Source of the DNA: a bacterium M00.F.Ca.ET.205.01.1.1
Lineage (GTDB): Bacteria > Pseudomonadota > Alphaproteobacteria > Rhizobiales > Rhizobiaceae
Length of the DNA: 64,000 nucleotides
Direction of reading: 5' to 3'
Assembly: GCA_004791255.1 (NCBI GenBank)
Contig: SRUQ01000013.1
Coordinates: 35,538 to 99,537 of the forward strand
The notes below the pieces were generated by a model, which was not told where the DNA came from, ran no database searches, and worked only from the letters and a program-made list of their open reading frames with translations. Position numbers and translations under genes: made by a program. The number at the start of each line of letters is the position of its first letter. Position 1 is the first letter of the stretch. Shown piece after piece: positions 35,984 to 44,476 of this stretch.

Positions 35984-36053
35984 AAACTATCTCTTTGTTG
36001 GAGCATGATCTTTCCCGAAAACCGGTTCCCACTTTTCGGGATCATGCTCTAGC
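35984..36053. repeat. Dispersed palindromic intergenic repeat, rhizobial type (copy 1)
   Basis: GAGCATGATC (36001-36010) pairs with GATCATGCTC (36040-36049), and CCCGAAAA (36014-36021) with TTTTCGGG (36033-36040), giving a long hairpin. The left flank ATCTCTTTGTT matches the related element at the end of the window. The stop codon of the adjacent minus-strand gene (36049-36051) lies at its edge. I recall such elements as common in Mesorhizobium intergenic DNA. Confidence 0.85.
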
Positions 36054-36504
36054 GGACGCGATTGGGGCAGAGCGCTTTGAACTGGTCCAGCGTGTAGTCG
36101 TAGCCCGAGGCGCCGGAGCCATCGAGCACCTCGTTCTCCTCGACGGCCTTGATGAGGTAATCCGTCGTCACCTCCGTGCCCTTGTTGCGGCCCTGGAAGA
36201 TCATGCTGTCGCCATAGAAGGTGGTAAACGCGCCGGTCTTGCAGTTGGCGGTGATCTCGAAGTGGAGCGGCGACTTCATTTCCTCGTCGATGCAAGCCTT
36301 GGTGAAATCGTGGCCATACTCGCGGCAGAAGGTGGCCGCGGCCCGCCTGTTGTGTTTGCCAAGGATGCTGGCGTGGGTGGAACCGATGCCTGATTTCTTG
36401 ACGATGGTGAGCTCCATGCCCACCCTGGCGCCGTAAGCGATCGACGTTGCCTGTGCCGCGGTCGGCAGCATCAAGGCGGCCAGCACAACCAACAGATGTC
36501 GCAT
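36049..36504 (-). CDS. Small secreted protein of unknown function
   Basis: A 151-aa protein with a signal peptide of about 19 residues (RHLLVVLAALMLPTAAQA). GGGAGGAGCTTCC precedes the ATG. The mature part contains four cysteines (TFCREYG, KACIDEE, ANCKTG, ALCPNR), consistent with two disulfides in the periplasm. No family recognised. The last codon and the stop lie at the border of the palindromic repeat, so the C-terminus may have been set by repeat insertion. Confidence 0.7.
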   Translation of the reverse strand: MRHLLVVLAALMLPTAAQATSIAYGARVGMELTIVKKSGIGSTHASILGKHNRRAAATFCREYGHDFTKACIDEEMKSPLHFEITANCKTGAFTTFYGDSMIFQGRNKGTEVTTDYLIKAVEENEVLDGSGASGYDYTLDQFKALCPNRVR

Positions 36505-36675
36505 GGAAGCTCCTCCCTTTGGCCGGGAGGATCGGCGCTCGACAAGGCGCGGTCAAGGCCCATTGCACCAGCGCCTGCGGCATCTGGCCCAATCGCCTCA
36601 GACCATGAACCGGATGGTCATTATGAGGAGACTGTTTATAACGGTCGGCGAGATCGCAGTTACCAAGGGGAGACG

Positions 36676-37536
36676 ATGCGCTACATACGTCCGCTTTCAA
36701 TCGAAGATGCCGTCGGCCAGTTGGCCAAGGCGGTTGGCCCGGCGGCCATCCTCGCCGGCGGCAGCGACCTTCTGGTGAGGATGAAGGGCGGTTTCGTCGA
36801 ACCCGACCTGATCGTCGACATCAAGTCGATCGCCGGCCTGAGCGAGATCCGGGAAACAGCCGACGGCTTCAGCATCGGCGCCGCGGTTCCCTGCGCCGTG
36901 CTGGGCGAAAACAAGGTGTTGAAGCAGGCCTGGCCTGGCGTCGTCGAGGCGGCGAAGCTGATCGGCTCGAAGCAGGTGCAGGGGCGCTGCACCATAACGG
37001 GCAATCTGTGCAACGCCTCGCCGGCGGCCGACAGCGTGCCGGCGCTGGTGGCGGCCGGCGCCAAGGCGGTGGTGGTCGGGCCTGCCGGCCGGCGCACCAT
37101 TGCGGTGGAGGCGGTGCCGACCGCGCCGGGCAGGACCTCGCTCGCCAAGGGCGAGATCATCGAGGCGATCCTGCTCGACAAGCGGCCGCCGCGTGCGAGC
37201 GATGCGTATCTGCGCTTCATTCCGCGCACCGAGATGGATATCGCCGTGGTCAGCGCCGGGGTGAACCTGACGCTGGACGAGGCCGGCATCATCAAGGCGG
37301 CGCGCGTAGCGATCGGTGCCGCGGCGCCCACGGTGCTTCTGGTGGCGGAGGCCGCCGAGGCGCTTGTCGGCAGGAAGCTTGACGAGGCCGCACTCGAGCG
37401 GCTCGCCAAGATCTGCTCGGGCGCCTGCCGCCCCATCGACGACAAGCGGGGCACGATCGAATTCAGACGCAAGGTTGCGGGTGTGCTGGCCAGGCGTGCC
37501 GCAACGACCGCCTATGCACGCGCGGGAGGCAAATGA
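36676..37536 (+). CDS. Xanthine dehydrogenase-family FAD-binding subunit (CoxM type)
   Basis: A 286-aa medium subunit of a molybdenum hydroxylase. ATG 36676 follows AAGGGGAG. The FAD-binding motifs AILAGGSDLLVRMKGG (residues about 30-45) and TITGNLCNASPAADSVPAL (about 105-125) are clear, and the C-terminal CO-dehydrogenase flavoprotein domain follows. It passes electrons from the iron-sulfur subunit to an acceptor. The next gene overlaps its end by 4 bp. It is first gene of a four-gene operon. Confidence 0.94.
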   Translation: MRYIRPLSIEDAVGQLAKAVGPAAILAGGSDLLVRMKGGFVEPDLIVDIKSIAGLSEIRETADGFSIGAAVPCAVLGENKVLKQAWPGVVEAAKLIGSKQVQGRCTITGNLCNASPAADSVPALVAAGAKAVVVGPAGRRTIAVEAVPTAPGRTSLAKGEIIEAILLDKRPPRASDAYLRFIPRTEMDIAVVSAGVNLTLDEAGIIKAARVAIGAAAPTVLLVAEAAEALVGRKLDEAALERLAKICSGACRPIDDKRGTIEFRRKVAGVLARRAATTAYARAGGK

Positions 37537-38012
37537 TGGCTGGTATTGCGGTTTCAACTGTTATCAACGGCGATGCGGTCGAGTATCTCTGCCAGCCGGA
37601 CGAGCCGTTGCTCGACGTGCTGCGCGACCGGCTCGGCCTGACCGGCGCCAAGGAAGGCTGCGGCACCGGCGACTGCGGCGCCTGCTCGATCATTCTCGAC
37701 GACCGGCTGGTCTGCTCGTGCCTGGTGCTGGGCGCCGAGGCCGAAGGCCGGCGCATCGAGACCGTCGAGGGCATGGCGCAGGGTGAGACGCTGCATCCGC
37801 TGCAGCAGAAGTTCCTCGAACATGCCGCGCTCCAATGCGGCATCTGCACGCCGGGCTTCCTGATCGCGGCCAAGGATCTGCTGGCCAAGAACCCGGACCC
37901 GACCGAAGAGGAAATCCGCTTCGGCCTCGCCGGCAACCTCTGCCGCTGCACCGGCTATGACAAGATCGTGCGCGCCGTCCAGGACGCGGCACACGTGATG
38001 AAGGGAGCCTGA
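37533..38012 (+). CDS. Xanthine dehydrogenase-family 2Fe-2S subunit (CoxS type)
   Basis: A 159-aa small subunit. The plant-type ferredoxin cluster is bound by Cys43, Cys48, Cys51 and Cys63 (EGCGTGDCGAC and VCSC). The second cluster is bound in QCGICTPGF and CRCTGY. Its start overlaps the FAD-subunit gene (ATGATG at 37533), and the large-subunit gene begins one base after its stop. It carries electrons between the molybdenum centre and FAD. Confidence 0.95.
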   Translation: MMAGIAVSTVINGDAVEYLCQPDEPLLDVLRDRLGLTGAKEGCGTGDCGACSIILDDRLVCSCLVLGAEAEGRRIETVEGMAQGETLHPLQQKFLEHAALQCGICTPGFLIAAKDLLAKNPDPTEEEIRFGLAGNLCRCTGYDKIVRAVQDAAHVMKGA

Positions 38013-38013
38013 G

Positions 38014-40278
38014 ATGAATTTCGATCCGCGTTACTCCGGGCGCAATTTCACTTCAGTCGGCACCCGCCCGATCCGCCCCGACGGCGTCGACAAGGTGACC
38101 GGCCGCGCCCGCTACGGCGCCGACTTCAACATGGCCGGCCAGCTGGTCGGGCGCGTGTTGAGAAGCCCGCACGCCCACGCTTTGATCAAAAAGATCGACA
38201 CGTCGAAGGCCGAAAAACTCGCCGGCGTGAAGGCGGTGATCACGGCGAAAGACCTGCCGGACCTGACCAATGGCGATGCCGCCATGTACGACATTCTCGA
38301 CAACTGCATGGCGCGCACCAAGGCGCTCTATGACGGCCATGCGGTGGCTGCCGTCGCTGCCGTCGATGCCCGCACCGCCAGGCAGGCGCTGAAGCTGATC
38401 GAGATCGACTATGAGGTACTGCCGCATGTCACCGATGTCGACGAGGCGATGCAGCACCACGCCCCGCTGATCAACGATGCCATCTTCACCGAGGGGCTCG
38501 AGGAAAAGCCGGTCAAGCCGTCCAACGTCACCAAGCGCAGCCAGTTCGGCCATGGCGATGTCCACCAGGGTTTCGGCCACGCCGATTTCGTCGTCGAGCG
38601 CTCGTTCAAGACCGAGCAGACGCACCAGGGCTATATCGAGCCGCACGCCTGCGTGGCGAGCGTCTCGTCCGACGGCACCGCGGACCTCTGGGTCTGCACG
38701 CAGGGGCATTTCGTCTACCGCCAGCACTGCGCGCAACTGCTCGGCATGGAAGCCTCGAAGCTGCGCGTCACCTCGTCGGAAATCGGCGGCGGTTTCGGCG
38801 GCAAGACCCATGTCTGGGCCGAGCCGGTGGCGCTTGCCTTGTCCAGAAAGGCTGGCCGCCCGGTGAAGCTGGTGATGACCCGCGACGAGGTTTTTCGCGC
38901 CTCGGGGCCAACCAGCGCTACCTCGATCGACATCAAGATCGGCGCCAGCAAGGATGGCATCATCACCGCTGCCGAAGCGACGCTGCGCTATTCCGCCGGC
39001 CCCTATGCGGGCTCGTGGGCCGAGATCGGCGCCATGACGGCGTTTGCCTGCTATCGGCTGGAGAACGTCAAGACGGTCGGCTTCGAAGTGCTGGTCAACC
39101 GGCCGAAGACGGCAGCCTATCGCGCGCCATCGGCGCCGATGGCGGCCTTCGCGGTGGAAAGCGCCATCGACGAACTGGCCAAGGAGGTCGGCATCGATCC
39201 GGTCGAGTTCCGCATCAAGAACGCCGCCCAGGAAGGCACAAAATCCTCCTACGGCCCGGTCTATGGCCCGATCGGCATCGGCCCGACGCTGGAGGCGGTG
39301 AAGAACCATCCGCACATGAAGGCGCCGCTGAAGAAAAACCAGGGGCGCGGCATGGCTTGCGGCTTCTGGTTCAATTTCGGCGGCCAGACCTGCGTGGACC
39401 TCAACATCGGCATGGACGGCTCGGTGTCGCTGGCCGTCGGCACGGTCGATGTCGGCGGCTCCCGCGCCTCACTGTCGCTGGTGGCGGCGGAGGAGCTCGG
39501 CATCGACTACAGCCAGCTCAAGGCCATCGTCGCCGATACGTCGAGCCTCGGCTACAACGACATGACCGACGGCAGCCGTGGCACCTTCTCGTCCTCCATG
39601 GCGACCATCTCGGCCGCCCGCAACGCCATCAAGACGCTGCGCGAGCGCGCCGCGCAGATGTGGGACATCGGCGTCGATGACGTCGTGTGGGAACAGGGCC
39701 ATGCGGTGGCCAAGGGCCAGAAGCACGGCAATCTCGGCAAACTGTCGCTGAAGGAGATCGCGGCCGAATCCGGCAAGACCGGCGGGCCGATAGCGGGCCA
39801 CAGCGAGCTCGTCGCCGACGGCGCCGGCGTCTCCTTCGCCACCCATATCTGCGACATCGAGGTGGACCCCGAGACCGGCGCCACAAGGGTCATCCGCTAC
39901 ACGGTGGTGCAGGATGCCGGCAAGGCGGTGCACCCTACCTATGTCGAGGGCCAGTACCAGGGCGGTGCGGCGCAGGGCATCGGCTGGGCGCTCAACGAGG
40001 AGTATATTTACGGCAAGGACGGGCGGCTGCAGAACCCGGGCTTCCTCGACTACCGCATTCCGGTGTGCTCCGACCTGCCGATGATCGACACCCAGATCCT
40101 GGAAATTCCCAACCCCAACCACCCCTATGGCGTGCGCGGCGTCGGCGAAACCTCGATCGTGCCGCCGCTGGCGGCGATCGCCAACGCGGTGTCGAACGCC
40201 GCCGGCGTGCGCATGACCCACATCCCGATGTCGGCCCCGCGCATCCTGGCCGCGATCGAGGCGGAACGGCAGGGCTAG
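38014..40278 (+). CDS. Xanthine dehydrogenase-family molybdopterin-binding large subunit (CoxL-like)
   Basis: A 754-aa catalytic subunit. IGGGFGGKTHVWAEP is the molybdopterin-binding region, AAYRAPSAPMAAFAVE the active-site loop and GVRGVGETSIVPPLAAI carries the catalytic Glu. True CO dehydrogenases have a Cys-containing loop (AYRCSFR); here it is AYRAP, so the enzyme is another hydroxylase acting on a purine, aldehyde or N-heterocycle that cannot be specified. The length fits the compact prokaryotic family. The XdhC or CoxF-like maturation genes are absent from the window; a MoaD-like gene follows. Confidence 0.94.
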   Translation: MNFDPRYSGRNFTSVGTRPIRPDGVDKVTGRARYGADFNMAGQLVGRVLRSPHAHALIKKIDTSKAEKLAGVKAVITAKDLPDLTNGDAAMYDILDNCMARTKALYDGHAVAAVAAVDARTARQALKLIEIDYEVLPHVTDVDEAMQHHAPLINDAIFTEGLEEKPVKPSNVTKRSQFGHGDVHQGFGHADFVVERSFKTEQTHQGYIEPHACVASVSSDGTADLWVCTQGHFVYRQHCAQLLGMEASKLRVTSSEIGGGFGGKTHVWAEPVALALSRKAGRPVKLVMTRDEVFRASGPTSATSIDIKIGASKDGIITAAEATLRYSAGPYAGSWAEIGAMTAFACYRLENVKTVGFEVLVNRPKTAAYRAPSAPMAAFAVESAIDELAKEVGIDPVEFRIKNAAQEGTKSSYGPVYGPIGIGPTLEAVKNHPHMKAPLKKNQGRGMACGFWFNFGGQTCVDLNIGMDGSVSLAVGTVDVGGSRASLSLVAAEELGIDYSQLKAIVADTSSLGYNDMTDGSRGTFSSSMATISAARNAIKTLRERAAQMWDIGVDDVVWEQGHAVAKGQKHGNLGKLSLKEIAAESGKTGGPIAGHSELVADGAGVSFATHICDIEVDPETGATRVIRYTVVQDAGKAVHPTYVEGQYQGGAAQGIGWALNEEYIYGKDGRLQNPGFLDYRIPVCSDLPMIDTQILEIPNPNHPYGVRGVGETSIVPPLAAIANAVSNAAGVRMTHIPMSAPRILAAIEAERQG

Positions 40279-40295
40279 GGCGAGGTCCGGCTGTC

Positions 40296-40541
40296 ATGGT
40301 CGAAGTGACGCTCTGGGGATCGCTCAGCGCGCTGGCCGGCGGCAAGGACAAGGTCGAAGTCGAGGCCAAGGACATAAGGGAGCTGTTCCGCAAACTGGCG
40401 GAACAGTATCCCGGCTTCGAGCCGATGATCGACCGCGGCATAGCGGTGGCGATCGACGGGACGATTTATAGGGATACGTGGAGCAAGACGCTGCCAGAGG
40501 GGGCGGAGATATTTTTACTGCCGCGGCTGGCGGGGGGGTGA
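40296..40541 (+). CDS. MoaD/ThiS-like ubiquitin-fold protein
   Basis: An 81-aa beta-grasp protein from ATG 40296, 17 bp after the large subunit gene. VEVTLWGSLSALAGGKDKVEVEA, the middle VAIDGTIYRD strand and the C-terminal LPRLAGG are typical; the terminal Gly-Gly is where MoaD is adenylated or thiocarboxylated. MoaD supplies sulfur for molybdopterin. Its place in a molybdenum hydroxylase operon suggests a dedicated cofactor supply or a substrate-specific sulfur carrier. The last strand IFLLPRLAGG is intact. Confidence 0.85.
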   Translation: MVEVTLWGSLSALAGGKDKVEVEAKDIRELFRKLAEQYPGFEPMIDRGIAVAIDGTIYRDTWSKTLPEGAEIFLLPRLAGG

Positions 40542-40751
40542 GGGGAGGCAGTTGGCCTAGACTACCTAAAGCAAGTTTTGAGGTGGGCCCCCGCGATGAA
40601 CACATTTGCAAGAAAGGCACCTCTGAGCCGTACAACTGCCGTTATGACTTTATCTGAGACAACTGGCGTTGGTGATCTTCGCGTGCAGCTAGTGGATATG
40701 ATAGCCTCTTAGACCGCAGGAACTTAACCGGGAACCGGTGCGTATAATCGA

Positions 40752-41669
40752 GTGGACTCGTATCTTGATATAGCCGCCACGGTGCTGAGAGCATCAAAGC
40801 GTCCCATGAGCGCCCGCGCTATTATCAGCGCGGCATATCGTTCTGGCATTGTGCCTGAGCATTTGTATGGCAAGACGCAACACAAAACTTTGCAAGCACG
40901 ACTTAGCGAAGAGATTCTCTACAATCGCCGCCACGCTTTTTTTTACCGAACTGAACCCGGTGTCTTCTTCCTAACCGAGTTCATGTCGGACCCCATGATT
41001 CCTCAGAAGTTCAAGACACCGTTCCCGGCACGACGACGGACGCGCGATCTACTTAATGAGCCCAGTCTTGCGCTGTCGACGCGATACGCTACGTCAGAAA
41101 GATTTTCCCAGTTTCACACGTGGCACGAATTGGTCGAAGATGCTGAGAGGCACGACGCGATTAAGTACGTCGACCCCAAAGCCACCTCTCCAGAATTCAC
41201 AATTATCTGGTCGTTCTCGCTTGTTAGAAGGGCGGGAAGCGTCCTCTCTTACCGAATTGGTCGATATAGAGACGATCGGGACCAATTTGCAAACCATCGA
41301 ACGATAGGCTTTCCTGGAATCGTAGGTTTTACGAATAACAGCCTCTTCTCGGATGGCGATTACGGCGCAGCGGAGGGCGCGCTGGATGCGCTATTGACGG
41401 ACCTCGACCTCTCTTCACGAGCATTCGCCGGCGAGGGACAAGTTGAGTTACCCGCCTCTACCGATATCGTTACACTTGACCAAGGCGAACGTCGACCGAT
41501 AATATTGTTGATAATGCAGTGGAATTGTCCCGATTGGTTCGAGCCGACTACTCGTCGTTTGTCTCTCAACGATGTATGTTGGTTCGATCTGTCAACGAGA
41601 ATAAATAATATGGATGACTTTGAACCTTGGTCCCGCGCTGCATTGGAATGTATCCGTAAACAGCAATAG
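40752..41669 (+). CDS. HARE-HTH domain protein, candidate DNA-binding component of a conflict system
   Basis: A 305-aa protein, start GTG 40752. Residues 4-70 match the HARE-HTH fold (PF05066): YLDIAATVLRASKRPMSARAI, then IVPEHLYGKTQHKTLQARLSEEI, then HAFFYRTEPGVFFL. This domain is known from RNA polymerase delta subunit, ASXL proteins and restriction/DNA-modification systems. The remaining 230 residues belong to no family I know and contain several Trp and aromatic clusters (FTIIWSFSLVRR, IILLIMQWNCPDWFEP). The CHAT protease gene starts 3 bp after its stop, so the two are surely co-expressed. Codon use is less GC-biased than the flanks, suggesting horizontal transfer. Confidence 0.75.
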   Translation: MDSYLDIAATVLRASKRPMSARAIISAAYRSGIVPEHLYGKTQHKTLQARLSEEILYNRRHAFFYRTEPGVFFLTEFMSDPMIPQKFKTPFPARRRTRDLLNEPSLALSTRYATSERFSQFHTWHELVEDAERHDAIKYVDPKATSPEFTIIWSFSLVRRAGSVLSYRIGRYRDDRDQFANHRTIGFPGIVGFTNNSLFSDGDYGAAEGALDALLTDLDLSSRAFAGEGQVELPASTDIVTLDQGERRPIILLIMQWNCPDWFEPTTRRLSLNDVCWFDLSTRINNMDDFEPWSRAALECIRKQQ

Positions 41670-41672
41670 TGA

Positions 41673-43364
41673 ATGGCGCTCGCTCCAATCATCACGCCTC
41701 AGCAAACGGCATTTATCAGGTTCGAACTGGATCACGGCGACGCACGTCGTAAGAAGAAAGCTCTGCAAGACGTTTCCTGGAGGTATCGTAGCGGAGCCCG
41801 CTTCAACGCCGAGAGTTTGGAGGCCATAGAAAACACGATTGATGGTCTTCTGCTTCAAAGCCACCAAGATCGGAAGGTGGTGCGGTGGAGCCTCAATACG
41901 CTGGCTCAGCTCGGTCGCCGGATGGTGTCGGACAACCCAGTCAAGCTCGCCATGAGACACTATGATGGCGATCCGGAAATTACAGCGGCGGGTATTGCTG
42001 CTCTGTCGAGCATGTATGGCGGGCGTATAGAGGAGGTTGACCTTTTCCGGAACTGCGACCCATGCCTCCGCACGTTGGCTGCACTCCAGAACACCGACCC
42101 TAAGTTTCTCGACCTAGCAAACGTACGGATTGATATCGACAAGGCCGACAAAGAAATTTTGAAGTTGGCCCTGATCACGGTCGGCCTTAACAAGGACGTC
42201 GACAATCTTTTCCATCCACGGCATAGCAATGGACAGATCATAAGGGCGTTGGGCACCTATCCGGACGACATCGTCGTTCAATACTCGGTCTGGGCAATTA
42301 TCGAAAATCAGAAACTGGGAATGCATGATCTGGGTGTCAACACTCACCCGGTGGATGCGCTGCCTCCAAACGTGCAGGCGAAGATCATGCAGCTCGTGGC
42401 AATGCGTGAGAATGACCTAGACAAGCGCCATGCTTTGATGCTGGACGGGCCGTATCTTCCGAACGCCGAGGCGAGAGAGGGTATGGCAAAGGGCTTGCTC
42501 ACTGTCTACTACGAGGGCTTAGAGGGTATCACCCTGGACTGGTCCAAACAAGAAGCGGTCGAGTATGTGCGAAAGCTGCTCGCCCAGCATTTCGCGCGGT
42601 TTTCGAATGTTTGCGTTTTATATGAAGAAGAGTCTTTGAAGCTATTCGAAGCCAATCCGGAGCTACGTGACCATCTTTTGCTGGGAGCTGAAGGGCAGCC
42701 GCTCTATCGGAAGCTACGCTTGCAGGACTTGCGGATGGGTACAGCCGATCTGTTTGACGGGGATGATGAGCTCATGAAGGCCATTAAAAAGAAAAGTGCT
42801 CCGGAGAAACGAGCCCTCAAGGCGCTTATCCTGTCGGCTGCCCCAAAAGACGGTGATCGGCTACGGCTCGACGAAGAAGCTCGTGATCTCAAGGAAAAGC
42901 TGCGAGCTGTTCAAAATAGGGTCGTGACCATAGAGGTCGTCAACGAATGGGCTGTCCGCGTGGACCAGATTCAGGACGCACTTTTTAATGAAAGGCCGCA
43001 AATCCTCCATTTTAGCGGGCACGGTGACATCGGGACCCTTTTTTTTGAGGACCGAGACGGCAACAGCGCGCCTGTTGACGCAAAGGCGTTCGGCGAGTTG
43101 GTCAGCCTCCATACCGATTCCATTCAGTGCGTGATTCTTAGCGCGTGCTTCTCAGAAGATGTAGCGAAAGCAGTGCGTGCGCACGTCAGGTGGGTTATCG
43201 GTTGCGACAAATCGATCGCTGACAATGCAGCTATTGCCTTCTCGCGTGCTTTCTACCGGGCCCTCGCAAATGGTGAAGATTACGAGAAGGCCTTCCGACA
43301 TGCCCGAAATGAGATTTCGCTCAACGGGATGGGAGCAGAGGCCGATAAATATAGGCTACTTTAG
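41673..43364 (+). CDS. CHAT-domain caspase-like protease with N-terminal helical region
   Basis: A 563-aa protein with ATG 41673, 3 bp after the HARE-HTH gene. Residues about 378-563 form a CHAT domain: ALKALILSAAPKDGDRLRLDEE opens it, LHFSGHGDIG carries catalytic His450 and VILSACFSED carries Cys492, with WVIGCDKSIADNAAIAFSRAFY after it. The N-terminal 370 residues are mostly helical and unrecognised; an early part has HEAT-like features (RWSLNTLAQLGRR...ITAAGIAALSSMYGG). CHAT proteases act as effectors in several bacterial immune pathways, for example Craspase-type and gasdermin-activating modules. The substrate here is unknown. The GC content is lower than the surrounding chromosome. Confidence 0.88.
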   Translation: MALAPIITPQQTAFIRFELDHGDARRKKKALQDVSWRYRSGARFNAESLEAIENTIDGLLLQSHQDRKVVRWSLNTLAQLGRRMVSDNPVKLAMRHYDGDPEITAAGIAALSSMYGGRIEEVDLFRNCDPCLRTLAALQNTDPKFLDLANVRIDIDKADKEILKLALITVGLNKDVDNLFHPRHSNGQIIRALGTYPDDIVVQYSVWAIIENQKLGMHDLGVNTHPVDALPPNVQAKIMQLVAMRENDLDKRHALMLDGPYLPNAEAREGMAKGLLTVYYEGLEGITLDWSKQEAVEYVRKLLAQHFARFSNVCVLYEEESLKLFEANPELRDHLLLGAEGQPLYRKLRLQDLRMGTADLFDGDDELMKAIKKKSAPEKRALKALILSAAPKDGDRLRLDEEARDLKEKLRAVQNRVVTIEVVNEWAVRVDQIQDALFNERPQILHFSGHGDIGTLFFEDRDGNSAPVDAKAFGELVSLHTDSIQCVILSACFSEDVAKAVRAHVRWVIGCDKSIADNAAIAFSRAFYRALANGEDYEKAFRHARNEISLNGMGAEADKYRLL

Positions 43365-43525
43365 CAAAAGGCATTAAGGTAGTCTGGGCTGGCCTGAGTT
43401 ACACCTGCGGCCTCGTAGCCGCCCCTCGTTCTCGGCCTAAATGAGTTGCCGGCTATGGGCGGGACGCGCTCCAATGAAGATGTGACGCGGTGGCCAATCG
43501 GGGTGGTCTCGGGTATTAGGAGAGG

Positions 43526-44476
43526 ATGTCAGCCAATCCTCCGACTCCCTTGACGCCCCCGACGGATCAGGCTGTCGAGCTTGCTGAGGTAATATCGGCG
43601 GCGGCGGAACGAATTCACTATGCGGAGGGACGCCGAACCAACTTCACAGTGGTCGCGGGAGCGATGCTTGCAGGCGGCATCGCGGTCCCAACTCTCATTT
43701 CGGACAACCAGTTGGGGAAGGTTGTTACCTATCCCACTATCGTCGCTGCGATTGTTTCCATCGGGCTTGGGCTTGTTCTTCTATTTGCGTACGCACGACA
43801 AACAAATCGTTATCCATGGACAGGGGCGACGAAAACCTGGAAGTGGTTTTATCGTGATGCCCTACCAGCAGAGAAGAATTTTAACCCTACATGGTGGAGC
43901 TTTTTTTGGTTTGGTCCCGAGAAGAGGCGATTGCAGTCCGAATATAATGGTCAACTTCCGCGATTCAAGACGAAACTATACGATCTTTCTGATCAAGCTA
44001 TTAGCCTCGATCAGGATATTCAGCAGTTGTACGTTCTTCACATAAACGAAAAATTCAAAAATATACATCTGTCTCAGTTGAGAACTATTTTTCAGTATGG
44101 AGTTTTCCTGCTCTTTTCTCTAAGTCTGATCGCCGCCGCTTGGGGGGCGGCCGTGGATAGAGAGCGAGTTGCAATGCGCCACCTCAGCGAACGAACTGGC
44201 GGATTGAAGCTAGACGCTAGTTGGCAATTCATATCACCATCAGATGACAATCAGTCGGTTCTCGTTAGCGCAACGATTGAGAATTCGGAGTCGACGCCAG
44301 CCGACCCTCCCAAATGGATATTTGTGAACGACCACGGATCGAACATACCTGCTACCGTCACTGCTTCAACAATCGAGATCGAGAAGATTTCGCCTGGGAG
44401 CAGAATAAGCTATTCGTTATTTGTGAAGCCTGCTGAGCGCGTGCCTGTTGAAAGCCTTACTGTGCGACTGAAATGA
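43526..44476 (+). CDS. Three-TM membrane protein of unknown function in the CHAT island
   Basis: A 316-aa protein starting at ATG 43526 (TAGGAGAGG upstream). TM helices at about 40-58, 69-91 and 188-210. The 95-residue loop between TM2 and TM3 is aromatic-rich (TWKWFYRD, TWWSFFWFG) and amphipathic. Residues about 222-316 form a beta-rich C-terminal domain (SVLVSATIENSEST, ISYSLFVKPAERVPVESLTVRL) like an Ig fold. The last base pairs overlap the radical SAM gene (ATGA), so the two are translationally coupled. It could be a membrane effector or anchor; no family recognised. Confidence 0.72.
   Translation: MSANPPTPLTPPTDQAVELAEVISAAAERIHYAEGRRTNFTVVAGAMLAGGIAVPTLISDNQLGKVVTYPTIVAAIVSIGLGLVLLFAYARQTNRYPWTGATKTWKWFYRDALPAEKNFNPTWWSFFWFGPEKRRLQSEYNGQLPRFKTKLYDLSDQAISLDQDIQQLYVLHINEKFKNIHLSQLRTIFQYGVFLLFSLSLIAAAWGAAVDRERVAMRHLSERTGGLKLDASWQFISPSDDNQSVLVSATIENSESTPADPPKWIFVNDHGSNIPATVTASTIEIEKISPGSRISYSLFVKPAERVPVESLTVRLK

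Noticed and set aside
38014..40278. Identity as true carbon monoxide dehydrogenase (coxL)
   Set aside because: The active-site loop reads AYRAP rather than the Cys-containing AYRCSFR type; only the wider hydroxylase family is supported.
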